The notes below the pieces were generated by a model, which saw only the letters and a program-made list of their open reading frames with translations, was not told where the DNA came from and searched no databases. Below, one piece after another: positions 23,930 through 34,684 of a stretch of DNA of 64,000 nucleotides. The translations under genes were made by a program, and so were the position numbers. The stretch's first letter is position 1. Each line of letters starts with the position of its first letter. This DNA is from Notospermus geniculatus (lineage: Eukaryota; Nemertea; Pilidiophora; Heteronemertea; Lineidae): contig NMRB01000298.1 of the NCBI GenBank assembly GCA_002633025.1, positions 390,365 to 454,364 of the forward strand. Direction: 5' to 3'.

Positions 23930-24476
23930 CAGGGTGGTCCCAAAAAAACGCACAAGCATACTTCCACCACCCTCAGTCCCAAACCACTGGTATGAATGGT
24001 TAGAGAACCTTTCTAGAAGAAAAATAAGACCAAGATACCTCGATTCGGTCCAGTAGTTTTACCTCCAGAGCCATTTTTGTGAAGCAAAGTCAGTGGTCGT
24101 TAATAACTAACTTAACGGTGAACCGCGAATTCAGCATGATTGATAAAGGGAATAGTTGTTGTTAAGCTTAAATAAAGTTTGATTTTCATGTCCTACATGT
24201 AACTTCATTTTTTGTTTGACCTTTCCACAGGATAATCCTTTTGTCAGTTACAAGGCTACTCTGTTGTGTATGCCCTTGATTGTTCTGTATGGAACAATTC
24301 ACCTAAAGGGCCTCGACCTCGCTTTACAAAATAGGGTCTGCAGCTTGAACCACTGGACCGAATCGGGATATCTTGGTGTGCTCTTTCTTCTAGAAAGATT
24401 CTTCTTCCAATGCCATCAGTAGTCTTGGGCTCTGGGTAGTGGAAGTATGCTTGTGCATTTTTTATGGACCACCCTG
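23930..24476. mobile_element. Mariner-type non-autonomous transposon (547 bp), C2 only
   Basis: The ends 'cagggtggtcccaaaaaaac' and 'tttttatggaccaccctg' are inverted and are flanked by TA on both sides (23928-23929, 24477-24478). 'CAGGGTGGTCC' termini with a TA target are typical of Tc1/mariner elements. Longer internal pairing extends through 'gcatacttcca' and 'tctagaagaaa'. A 68-codon ORF inside has no transposase motif. C1 has the empty site ('gttggaaatatagggg', about 17705). Confidence 0.85.
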
Positions 24477-25242
24477 TATAGGGGGTCTATCGAGGCACGG
24501 GAGATGATCTTACTAATACAGGTAATTGATGATTTAATATCGAAAATTGAATCCCTGCCATGGAATATATAAACATTACATCGACAAAAGTAAATGAATG
24601 CCTCATTAAAGTAAACACTACCTAATAAAATCTTTGTGAGAAATTCGATAGTGTGATTTGGTATAAATTTGTTCAAATGTTCGACATGAACTTCAAATGA
24701 AGAAACAACAAAGACAGGACAATAGGAAGGTGTGATAATGGGCATGTTTGTCTGAGAGACCTGATCAATTTCCGAACAAAAAACAGTCAATGGAAGTCAA
24801 GAGGCTGCATGGGCATTTCATGGCTTTAAGGGCAAATACGGTGATGATACCTTAATGATGGGAATGTCGCAAACAACTAGTGTCAGCCGATGGCTGATTT
24901 CAGTGTTTGGCCTTGTGTAGGCCGACATTGTCAAAGGTTTGCAGTGGAAGTGTTAACAAATTATAATTTCATGCCTTGGAGGTGGTTCTGGAATGCGTGA
25001 ATGTTCAAAGCAACTCTCGTTTGCTTTCATTGAATTAATACTAGCATCGGGTACCCGTGGCGAGCACATTCCCTCACAGGATGCATCGCCAGAGGCTGGC
25101 ATTTTGCTGGACGTCTCTGTGTGGGAGGAAAATGTTTAGTGGGGGCCAACTCCTCGGACAATAATCTAGGCCTATGAGAAGCAGATGGCAGCAGTTTTAT
25201 GTGTTGAAGTTCCTATTTTCTGGTTGAAGACAATGCATTATA

Positions 25243-25344
25243 CCTGGTTCCGTCGGCCACCGTGTAGATGGCGCTGCGTACGCAACACCATGTAGATGGT
25301 GTTGCGTACGCAGCGCCATCTACACGGTGGCCATCGAAACCAGG
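25243..25344. repeat. Enlarged palindrome in C2
   Basis: Same outer arms as 18476-18549, but the core is extended by 28 bp: 'ggcgctgcgtacgcaacacc' precedes the 'atgtagatggtgttgcgtac' seen in C1. This looks like internal duplication of the hairpin, as expected from replication slippage at a cruciform. Confidence 0.75.
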
Positions 25345-26060
25345 CTAGTGGGCATTGCAAATCATTGGAAGTTTCTTCCTGCATTTTATTCGCTTAAGGG
25401 TAAAAAAATTGTAATGCCACCCGCTTAAGGGCCACCCCCATGTCATTTTCAACACTTCCTGTGAAAATGGTGCCATTTCTATCAGAAACCACGGAGGAGT
25501 TCGTGTTCGAAGTTAAAGCGCCACCGTCAATTATAATATAGATTAGTGCAGAAATTCAGCACACTCAAGTCATACTCTTGCTGTGGACATTCAAAGGGGT
25601 AAACTGCAGACCTGCCAAGGGGTTATCTGATACCCTGCTGGAGCTTGGGCAAGATTTTGTTGGAGAATGGGCCATTTTGAGGTTGCCTTGCTTGAGCGTC
25701 TGAAACGTGATCAACTTTCAAAGATTTGCACGGCGCACAATGTCCTTCAGCGAAGGGTGGCGATTGGTCAGATAGCCTTGGCGGTAAAACACTGATTACA
25801 GGCCGCAGATGGCACGAGCGCTGCCTGAGCAGATGATAGTCAGCCAAGGCGGTGGGAAAACGCAGTATGTAAAATAGGGGAACAATTTTTCTGAAGAGCT
25901 TCGCTTCTGGGGAAATGCGTGAGATATACACAACTCACGGGAGTGCGGAAGAACAGGTGTAAATGTGCGAGTCTCTCGTGAAATGCATGAGACTTGGCAG
26001 GTCTGAAACTGACTTCCACAAGATGGGATACTGTGAAAAAGTGACCAAGACCAAGACTAC

Positions 26061-27125
26061 TATTCATTCCACTTTCGAATGGCGTGAGATTTATCAACGA
26101 TATCTCCGTAACGGCTGGGTCAAATTTGACATACCATACATCGATCAATTTGTCTTTTTTGCCGCTACAGGCATCATCACTGTCATTTTCCCTTTAAACG
26201 TGACAGAAAAAAGTTCTTTCACCAAGGCCACACAAAAATAATACTGTGGTTCCGGTAACACATCTTAATTTTTAGGTGGGGTAGGAGGGTAGGGATGATT
26301 ATTTTATTTTGATTAAATTATTTTGAGGTCTTTAGCAGGGTAGGGCACACTCGACATTTATTTTATTTTCGTCGATATTAAAACTCAACAACAGCTGCTT
26401 GGTTTTGAATTTCCTGGAGGAAAATAAGATTGGTACTGAAAATGATATAACGAAGTAAAAGTTAAATTCAAAAGAGAAAAGTTAAATTTTCTTGATAACT
26501 GTGACCTTTGGGTGAAACTGGCTTGGCTGGTGGCTGAGATACGGTACATGGGATGGCAGCTTTTCACCACAATAGTGTAACCTCATGAAAAATTTCACTT
26601 TGGTCAGTTGATACCGTACATGTAGTTTTCGATTAGGCAGGGCTTGACATAAGGTTTCAGTGGGTACTAAGGTGATTAAAATGACTAGAAAATAATTTGT
26701 TAAAATAATGTTATTCAGACTGCATCTTAGAGAGTTGGGGGTCGGCCTAGGACCATGCTTATTTTTTTTACAAGTTGCCAAAAAATCTTTAGGGTCGGCA
26801 GCATTTTGATGGGGTCGGTCGGGTTACCGGAACCACAGTATTATTTTTGTGTGGCCCAATCACAGTTCGTGTTTATGGCCGAAATGGCAGCCATTTTGAA
26901 ATGACGCAATGCATCGCACGTGTGTAAACTGCACTGAACACCATGGCAAAATGAAATGGGTTTTGAGAAAGGGATCCGTTATGTCGGCCTTGCACGAAAA
27001 ATGAAGATAGCAGAAAGATACCGACAAGAAAGACAAGTCAGTTGATGTATGGTATGTCAAATTTGACCCAGCAGTTGCGGAGATATCGGCTGAAAACCTC
27101 GCGCCACTCGGATGTGGAATGAAGT
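26061..27125. mobile_element. Long-TIR fold-back element, family F, copy 3 (in C2)
   Basis: Left arm begins 'tattcattccactttcgaat'; right arm ends 'cactcggatgtggaatgaag'. It is interrupted by a nested 631-bp element (26226-26856). Confidence 0.75.
26226..26856. mobile_element. MITE of the CAAAAATAATRCTGTG family, copy 2, nested
   Basis: Termini 'ggccacacaaaaataatact' and 'agtattatttttgtgtggcc' are perfect inverted repeats, continuing as 'gtggttccggtaac' / 'gttaccggaaccac' (about 34 bp). CAA flanks both sides (26223-26225, 26857-26859). C1 carries the undisturbed target ('ttcaacaatcactcc' near 19474). A relative is at 2914-3284. Confidence 0.85.
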
Positions 27126-27201
27126 GTAGAGAGATTCTGCCATCATGTTGAAGTCAAGTTGAGCCTACTGGACTTGAATAAAGTAGATAACCACACACAA
27201 A

Positions 27202-27492
27202 GTTTGAGTTAAAGTTTGAGTTTATAGTCTGAAGTCAACAATGGTAGAGGTGTCATCCGACTTCACACTTTAACCCCCAGTCTATCCTGAAACCTTTCAG
27301 TAGAACTCAGATGAGCTGCTCATTCAGCGCTACAATCCGAGCATTTCCGACTGGTACCCATTTATACATCTGGGTGGAGAGAGGCCAGTGAGGCAAAGAG
27401 ACTTGCCCAAAGTCTCACACCCAGTGGGATTCGAACCCGGGATCCTCTGACCGTTAGTCGGAGACCCGAACCACTACACCACCGTGGCTCCA
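27202..27492 (-). mobile_element. tRNA-derived SINE, family V, copy 2 (C2 only)
   Basis: On the minus strand it has the tRNA-like head (B box 'gggttcgaatccc') and the 'gactttgggcaagtctcttt' module. It is flanked by 'cacacacaaag' on the left and 'cacacagagag' on the right. C1 has a single 'accacacacaaagagatgac' at about 19955-19974. This pins down the insertion site and gives a target duplication of about 11 bp. Confidence 0.9.
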
Positions 27493-28381
27493 CACAGAGA
27501 GATGACAAGCACTGAAACGCATTCACCACCACCTTTAAACATGAGGTACCTAACACAGCACTGCTATAGCCATCAGGCTTTCTAATGTTGGTGAAAAGCA
27601 AGCATTGGTAAAAATGACGGATGGTCATGGAAAACAGCAAAGAGAATCAGTGTCATAGCAAAAGAACAAAACAAAATGTTATTCCAGGCAGGAATAGATC
27701 TTTTTATTTACAATGCAGGCCTACGAGAAAAGAATGAAACCGAGAATTGTTGTTAGAATGGAATATCTCGGACTGGTTGAAAATAATCTTTATGTGAGAA
27801 AATACTCCTAACTTCTGCAACTTATTTTCTTTCATGTTAGATGGTCCATCAAACATGACAGAAAAATGTTGACACAAGTAAAAATATCGCACAAGTTTAC
27901 CACGGTGACATTTCCTTTTTTGTGGAAATGAATTGAAATGTCCCTTGTTGTATTTTTAAAGAAGATATCGCTGACAAAGGAGTGCACTTTTGAAAAAAAA
28001 TAATCGTGATGTGGTTAAAACTTTTACAAGAATGTTCATCGGTGAAACCGCAAACGTATAAGGAAAGGAAAAGTAGGATGGTTTTTCTTTTCTACTTCTG
28101 CTGTAGGCATTTCGGAATCACACAAAGGAGGATAAAGCTTTTCAGGATAGTCTGACTAATAACAAAAGATATTTTGCAGTGACGCATGTTGGCATTGGAA
28201 CACAAACCACAACAAAGTCCCAAGACAAGGGATTTTCTTGATGTATTTTTATAGATGATACTGCAGTAAATCATTGTACTACTGCCACCATATTCTGTAA
28301 TGCCAACAACTGAAAAATAATGGCATATATTTCATGCTGAAAAGTGCAAACATACGGAAGTCCCTAACTCCCAAACTTCGA

Positions 28382-28678
28382 CTAATGTGTGCCAAGTTTG
28401 TAAAATGCCTCAGGAACCATGGGAACAGCAGCTAAAAGCCTCGTGATAAAAACATGGGGTATTTTCAAAGGAAATAAATGTATACAAATTACATGTCCCA
28501 TTACCTCAGCAATAAACATTATCATGGAGACGTCATATTTTGATATTTTTCTTCCATCACGGAGGGATTTTGATAAACCAAATGGCAGGAACGCAAGAAC
28601 ATTAAAAGTGGCAAGTGGTTGATTGGCCATTGTTTTCTTGGGGCTTTTACAAACGAGAGTATTCTTCATAAGGTACAT
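28382..28678 (-). CDS. Unidentified ORF, 98 codons
   Basis: I do not recognise this ORF. It has a stretch 'LATFNVLAFLPFGLSKSLRD' followed by 'SMIMFIAEVMGHVICIHLF', hydrophobic enough for a membrane span, and an internal GAG|GTAATG that could be a splice donor. The first part lies just beyond the C1 break (20994), so C1 cannot test its conservation. No acceptor or partner exon was found, so chance is the default explanation. Confidence 0.15.
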   Translation of the reverse strand: MYLMKNTLVCKSPKKTMANQPLATFNVLAFLPFGLSKSLRDGRKISKYDVSMIMFIAEVMGHVICIHLFPLKIPHVFITRLLAAVPMVPEAFYKLGTH

Positions 28679-29040
28679 AAGGGAAAAATGAAAGTTGTGA
28701 AAGGTGAAAGGGTTGTGATGAACACTGCAAGTATCGCCATGAGGCTAAAAGAGTGGGAATAAGCATCACTCAGCTAAGGACTGCCAAGATGACACATAAG
28801 ACAAGATTGGTGTGGCCAAAAGACGATGGATCACGCCTTCATCATACCAGACGAAGACAATATCATTATTTCCTCGAATGAGGAGGGCTGCAGTCATTGT
28901 TTAACATCAGCTCAAATGTTACCCTCCACCACAAAACCAGTCGGAAGTCAGACAGAAAATGAGTGTATAAACATACTGAGATGACACCAGGAGATAAAGA
29001 AATAGAATCACTCGGACTTCACAATAGACAGACAATACTG
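28534..29040. other. Intergenic DNA, no gene recognised
   Basis: Apart from the overlapping ORF noted at 28382-28678, nothing is supported. Confidence 0.4.
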
Positions 29041-29166
29041 GGCGGGCCGCCATGAAACTCCGATAGCACTAACAGTGCCTAACAGAGAGGTATGCAATGG
29101 CTTTTACCATTACAGAATTTCTCTGTTAGGCCCTGTTAGTGCTATCGTAGTTTCGTGGCGGTCGCC
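29041..29166. mobile_element. Palindromic MITE (126 bp)
   Basis: Arms 'ggcgggccgccatgaaactc' and 'gtttcgtggcggtcgcc' pair and continue through 'gatagcactaacag' / 'ctgttagtgctatc' and 'ctaacagagag' / 'ctctgttag'. The loop is about 20 nt. No ORF. Confidence 0.8.
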
Positions 29167-29712
29167 CCTGAAATTTACAAATAATTTGGTCCCAACTTGC
29201 CAACCTCGGAGCGACTTACGACTGGTTTTGTGGTGGAGGGTCACAAATCCACATGTGACCTGTCACCGCAAAGCCAGTACTAAGACGCTCTGAAATTGGC
29301 AGGTTGAGGCCAATGTTTTGTCAATTTCAGTAGGCCTAGGCTTTTGTAAAATCCGAGTGAATTCTTCCCTAATCTTCTGGAGTTATTTTGGTTCATTCTT
29401 GTTCATACCATGTGTGACTTAAAGCCCCTCTGTGTTCAATTTGAAAAACACATCGCCGTGATTCTCGACGTCAGTGTAGTGTAAAATGTACTATGCTCCA
29501 TCTGAATACATAAAGAGCTCTCCCTGTAGTTTTTTTTCAATGTGTGCTGAAAACTAGGCCTTGATTCTCTGAACTACGTATGAGGTAAGCATTTTGGGGA
29601 CCTTCACGAGCTATGAGACTTCTATGTGCACTTTCCTAACATTTTGAAAATATCGTAAAATTCAATACAGTGGGGCTTTAAGATGGGTCTGCTGTGAGTG
29701 GGGGTCACATAT
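29167..29712. other. Intergenic DNA, no gene recognised
   Basis: Nothing supported; AT-rich with short ORFs. Confidence 0.4.
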
Positions 29713-29851
29713 CAGTGTTTCCATAAGAGGGTACTTGGGTACTAAATTACTCTCAAATGAACAGAAAAAGGGCCATTTTCTTAAATTTCATTGGGTTTTT
29801 GCTGATTTTGAAAAAAATAGTACCCTCAAAACATTTTCTGGCAGAGACCCA
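29713..29851. mobile_element. Short MITE, CAGTGTTTCC family, copy 2
   Basis: Similar to 670-812 end to end, including the internal 'gaacagaaaaagggccattt' and the terminal 'tctggcagagaccca'. More diverged at its ends. Confidence 0.75.
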
Positions 29852-30645
29852 ATATATCAGATAAACATCATATATACTTTTGTATATCATATACGTTGTA
29901 TACTCAACCATACAATCTAGATGATTGTGGAACTTTTGTCAGTGTTCAAGTATGAAATATAAAATATCACGATTGTTTACAATCAAGGTAAGTGCGGCAC
30001 GCAAAGTTTTTGTAACTCCACAAAAAAAGAATAAAAAACAGCGAAGGTCATAAGGGTAAGAAGTGGAAATAGTGTTCTAAACATAGTAAAATACAAAAAA
30101 ATCTGAGTAAATATTTCAAAATGGTTTTCAAGGTTTGTGACTTCAACAATGGAATATTTTCTTAAATCTCCTCTACGCATAACGCCCACAGCACTGAGAC
30201 AAAATCAACTTTGGTGTTAATGTAATTGGAATTTCCATCCTAAATTTTTAATCTTTTAAATGCAAATGGATCACTCTTTATTCTAGGTGATATTTTATTC
30301 CCCATTTATCTGTTTATTTTTGAATCCCCGGGCAACTTGTCATCAGTATGTGATATATTATGTTACACTTCTAGTACTGATATGTAATTCATGCAATCAT
30401 ATGTGAAATTTAAAAATGATTATTGCGTTATTTGTTATTAGAGTTTACACTATGACTAAGCTTATATCTGTCTGTGTATTTAAAGGACACGTACAAATTT
30501 CTCTGTTTCTTCGTCAACGGCATCGTCATGATGACTGAGTCAGGCAGAGGGTCTCACGTTTACATAGTTTTGCATTGTATTTTGACCACATATGATGCGA
30601 ATTTGTGGAAATAGCACCTCATTCTCCAAAATTTGTCCACGGTTA
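29852..30645. other. Intergenic DNA, no gene recognised
   Basis: AT-rich, short ORFs only. Confidence 0.4.
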
Positions 30646-30988
30646 CAGTGTTATATCTAGCATTTCAGAAGGGCATGGTGCAAACTTTGTGAAAAGGGCA
30701 CTTAACGTAGAAAAGGGCACTTTTCATTCGCGACATTTCTACCAACGGAATTTGAGGAGAAGCCTGTCAGTTAAGAAGGTCTCTGTAACTCCAGTCAACA
30801 GCCAATTTAACAAGCCAGTTTCTAAGGTGATATGACCAAAAGGGACCATGACAGAGGGTCTGGTCTAAAACCTAAAAAAAAAATTTTTTTAGGGGCATGG
30901 CGCCTAGGGAGTTAAAAAAGGGCACAGTGGCGCCCCCTTTTTGCGGCATGGCACGCCACCACACTAAAATGGCCTAGATATAACACTG
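30646..30988. mobile_element. Inverted-repeat element with CAGTGTTATATCTAG ends
   Basis: The left end 'cagtgttatatctagcattt' pairs with the right end 'aaatggcctagatataacactg'. The interior contains repeated 'aaaagggcac' words and 'ggcatggcacgcc'. The 76-codon ORF at 30605-30835 falls mostly inside it. Confidence 0.75.
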
Positions 30989-31769
30989 GGTTGAGCTTTA
31001 TCTTGCAGAATTAGGCTGGATTTACATGTACCAACATAGGTCAACGAAGATTGGTTTCAGAATGAAGTATTTTGTCAGACAAATTGTATTTGCCAGGGAT
31101 TCACTTCCTTGATTTCAACTAGGAAGTGCCTGAGGAAGACCCTGGTTGGGGTCGAAAATTTGCAAAATTCGGAGACGACTTTATGTTTAATATCATTTTG
31201 TGTGTCGTTTTTTGTGCTCTATGTTGGATATCTGCCAGGGATTCAAATGGTGACGAATAGTCATCAATGCTTTTCAGGAATTTGCTGGATGCCAACCCAA
31301 CAGCGTGTTACCTTTAGCCTCACCAGCAGAGACGTAGAGGCACATCAGCACTGCCTCAGGCCTATCTCCAACATCACAATAAGATAGCTGAGCCTGTGTG
31401 CCCCCAGGCATAGTTCCTACCCTATCAAGTTACTGAAAAATTAATGTCGGAGTGTATTTTAAACTGTTGTTGGAGGCCAGGTTTAGCGATTGTTCTTTGT
31501 CTTTTTGTATCTCACATTTACCTTTGTTGATTTTGTGTTGCGCTGGCCCCCGGCGATTTACGTGGCTTAAGCTTGATTTGAACCAATGCAACACCGTAAA
31601 ATGCACTTAACTCGTGATTATGGAAGAAAATTGGCATTTTTATACTTTTTTGGTCCACGCATTGGAATTTACATATTGATAATTTGATAATTTTTGAGTA
31701 ATTTTGTTGCCTGGCCATCTTCCTCATGGCATTACAGTTCTTTTGAGGTGTGAACTTTCGCAGCTGTAT
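30989..31769. other. Intergenic DNA with a retroelement-like phrase
   Basis: At 31130 'cctgaggaagaccctggttg' continues into 'gggtcgaaaatttgcaaaat'. A similar phrase, 'aagaccccggttggggtaga', is at about 32190. Such phrases resemble 3' ends of non-LTR or Penelope-like elements in many invertebrates, but no reverse transcriptase is present. A 92-codon ORF at 31109-31387 is unrecognised. Confidence 0.35.
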
Positions 31770-32075
31770 ATTTAAGATCTGTTTTAATGTCAGGCACAAA
31801 AAATATTTTTTGATGCATTTTGATGATTGGTGTGAGGTGTGAACTTTACCAGCTGTAAATTTAAGATCTGTTTTAATGTCAGGCACAAAAAAATATTTTT
31901 TGATGCATTTTGATAATTGGTGTGAGGTGTGAACTTTACCAGCAGTAAATTTATAAGATCTGTTTTAATGTCAGGCACAAAAAAATATTTTTTGATGCAT
32001 TTTGATAATTGGTGTGAGGTGTGCCACTTTAGCAGCTGTAAATTTAAGATCTGTTTTAATGTCAGGCACCCCAAA
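31770..32075 (+). repeat. Tandem repeat, ~90-bp unit, about 3.5 copies
   Basis: The word 'agatctgttttaatgtcagg' recurs at about 31775, 31864, 31956 and 32047, giving periods of 89, 92 and 91 bp. Each unit contains 'tttttgatgcattttgat' and 'ggtgtgaggtgtgaacttta'. The minus strand is open through several units, producing repetitive ORFs that I do not treat as genes. Confidence 0.9.
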
Positions 32076-32297
32076 AAATGTTTTTTTTTGTTCATTTTGA
32101 TAAATGTTGGGAATTGGCTTTAACATTTTAAAGAGCGTGAGTTCGTCCCAGTCTTTTCTAGAGTTTCAGATTGTAAAGTTCCACTTGAAAAAGACCCCGG
32201 TTGGGGTAGAAAATTCGTGAATTCTGGAGATTGACTTTTTGCATATTAAAGAGCGTGAGGAAACAAAATTCACTCCTATTTGACCTGGTGAACTGCC

Positions 32298-32679
32298 ATA
32301 TCCAGGGGTTTCAATTTCCAGGATGGGGGCATACCAGGTATTTTCAAGAGGCCTATTTTGGGCGCATTTTTGCATGGCCTCGTCTGCTTTACGTGATGGC
32401 TACAGATGATATGAAGACATCTTACAAAAGAAAAAAACAGCAAGATTCAATGATGCTCACAAATAAAATCTTTTCTCAGTTGTCCACAATTAATTGTTTA
32501 CACTTTCAGATGTTATTTCCAAAGCAGACATCGCCCTTAGGTATAGGCCTACTGCCCACAAAAAAAATTTTTCAAAAAAATTTTTTTGAAAAAAAAATTT
32601 TTAGACCTATTTTGGGTGCGGCTAATTTGGGCGCTACCGTTTAACGGTAGTTCTACCTGGAAATTGAAAGCCCTGATAT
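32298..32679. mobile_element. Inverted-repeat element with ATATCCAGGGGTTTCAATT ends
   Basis: Left end 'atatccaggggtttcaattt', right end 'aaattgaaagccctgatat'. The interior has paired 'cctattttgggcgc' / 'cctattttgggtgc' words and an A/T-run hairpin near 32573-32602. No transposase. Confidence 0.65.
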
Positions 32680-32871
32680 CTTGCTTTCAGTGGTATTAGC
32701 CAACAAATTACAGCGACATTTGAAGAAAATGTTGAAAACTCTTCTCCCAGACACACTAGACAATATGTTTGTCCAACAAAGTGTTGTAACTCTTGAGTAG
32801 GCCTACTATAAATTATCGCCAGGTAGACAGAACTATAAGGTCTCCCGTCAAGGTTTCAGGGTAGATATAAC

Positions 32872-33034
32872 AGGGGTGGATCCACGATTTCAGAAAAGAG
32901 GGGGCGCACTGTGCTACTAGAAAAATTGAAATCTGCGGTGAATTTCAATGATTTGCTCCAAATTTCGAAATTTCGCGGTCAATTTTACAGATTTGTTGGC
33001 CAAAAGGGGGCGCACCCCCTGGATCTGCACCTGG
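32872..33034. mobile_element. MITE with GGATCC-type ends, family G, copy 1
   Basis: Opens 'ggggtggatccacgatttca' and closes 'cccctggatctgcacctgg'. The interior includes 'gaaatctgcggtgaatttca' and 'agatttgttggcc'. Copies occur at 42108-42273 and 47511-47881. Confidence 0.75.
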
Positions 33035-33748
33035 ATTAGAAAGTGAATGGACCATGGCCCTTTTGTCAGAGGACTGGCAAGAAAAGCCCCAGAGATGATC
33101 GAAAAATGTTCAAGCACAATATTTACATGGTTACATTGATAAACAATGGCATTGCCCAAGGCAGACGTATCGATTGGAAGCGTTTCATCGAACTCATCAA
33201 TAATATGAATTTGAGAACATTGACATTGTGTCAAAATTATGAGACTTTAAAAAACTCGATTTAGCGGGATACATATTCCCGATAATGCATTTTATTCCAT
33301 GCCCAAATATTGGAAAAAATAATACAAAATGTTTTTCATTGCATAACTGCAACAATTAGAAAAACAATAGCGTGAACAAAAGAAAAACTGGCGAAGTTTT
33401 CAATGATAGTTCTTCGGATGTGGCTACTTTTCATTTTTATGCAGAACTTTTTGAAGTCAGTGTCTCAACTGCAGTTTAAATGTCTTAAACTTGGGATAAA
33501 ATGAAGCACATGCAAAGGATGACATTTTGTTCATTGTTGCAGACTGCATATGACATTTCTACGCAAAAAAAAACAAAATAAACTAAAAGCTGTCTTTGTT
33601 GTCAAGTCACTGCTGATGTAACATGAAATGGTCCATGGACCATGTGCTCACTGGGTTGGACATAATAGTCTAATGACAGAGGGAGGTACATATCAGTTAT
33701 GAGCAATCTGGGTCAAGTCATTCCCAGAAAAGACTTTGATGATTTTTG
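33035..33748. other. Intergenic DNA, no gene recognised
   Basis: AT-rich; ORFs under 110 codons without recognisable features. Confidence 0.4.
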
Positions 33749-34500
33749 GGTTATGCCACCTGGCGGCCATATTAGATGTCCGATCGGGCTGCAACTTCAC
33801 ATGTACATAAAGGTCATCTGCAGGGGACCACATAGCACATTGGAGCGCTTTGGGTCAAGTCGTTCCTGAGTTACAGCACTTTGATGATTTTCGAGTTACG
33901 CCACCTGGTGGCCATATTGGATGTCCGATCGGGCCGAAACTTCACATGGACATAAAGGTCATCTGCAGGGGGCCACATAGCAAATTGGAGCGCTTTGGGT
34001 TAAGGCGTTCCTGAGTTACAGCACTTTGATGATTTTTGGGTTACGCCACCTGGTGGCCATGTTTGAAGTCAAATCAGGCCGAAATTTGACATGCATGTAA
34101 AGGTCATCTAGATGGAGGTAAATATCGAATTTGAGCACTCTGCGTCAAGCCGTTCCTGAGTAATAGCACTTAGTTGATTTTCAGGTTACGCCACCTGGCG
34201 GCCATATTGGATGTCGAATCGGGCCGAAACTTGGTATTTTTTAAGGTACCCCTCCAATGCATGATTATGCAAGATATGAAGTTGCTCGGTGAAATAATGA
34301 CAAACTGTGGCAGGTTCGTCACTTTTGTCGAACTTTGACCTCTGTGACCTTGAAAAGTAGGTCAAATCAAAAACCCGTTATATATGTTATGTATCCTTAT
34401 TAGCTACACCTATGATAAAAATTTGAAGATGATCTAGTCATTAGTTCAGGAGTTATTGTACTTTTTGTGTTTTTGGTTTCCGCCACCTGCTGGCCAAACT
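33749..34500 (+). repeat. Tandem repeat, 145-bp unit, about 4-5 copies
   Basis: 'ttatgccacctggcggccat', 'ttacgccacctggtggccat' and close variants start at 33751, 33896, 34041 and 34186, exactly 145 bp apart. A more diverged 'tccgccacctgctggcc' follows at about 34480. Each unit also has 'cgggccgaaacttcacatg' and 'gtcgttcctgagttacagca'. Together with the trinucleotide tract after it, this looks like the internal array of one repeat element. Confidence 0.9.
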
Positions 34501-34612
34501 GAGAGTCGAATCGGACCGAAACTTGGTGTCGTGGGTCATCTGACCTAGGGGTATATATGTACCAAGTTTCAGATCAATAGCTCCAGCGGTTACGAAACGT
34601 GCCCTGCTAACG

Positions 34613-34625
34613 GACAACGACGACG

Positions 34626-34657
<32 letters not shown>

Positions 34658-34684
34658 ACGACGACGGACGACGGACGCTGCACC
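34613..34684 (+). repeat. (GAC)n/(CGA)n trinucleotide tract
   Basis: About 70 bp of GAC/GACG units, followed by 'ccatcgtaatagctcacccc' and 'agtgagctaaaaa'. It lies at the end of the 145-bp array. Confidence 0.95.

Larger units (their letters stand above)
21380..28533 (+). repeat. Segmental copy C2 (~7.1 kb)
   Basis: Collinear with C1 but about 1.9 kb longer. The surplus consists of discrete insertions: 21597-21801, 22482-23155, 23930-24476 (mariner-type), 26226-26856 (MITE) and 27202-27492 (SINE), and a longer palindrome at 25243-25344. C1 shows the uninterrupted sequence for each. C2 continues without a break beyond the homology at 'gagacgtcatattttgat'. Confidence 0.85.

Noticed and set aside
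33749-34500. CRISPR-like array (regular repeats).
   Set aside because: Units are contiguous 145-bp repeats without unique spacers, in eukaryotic DNA.
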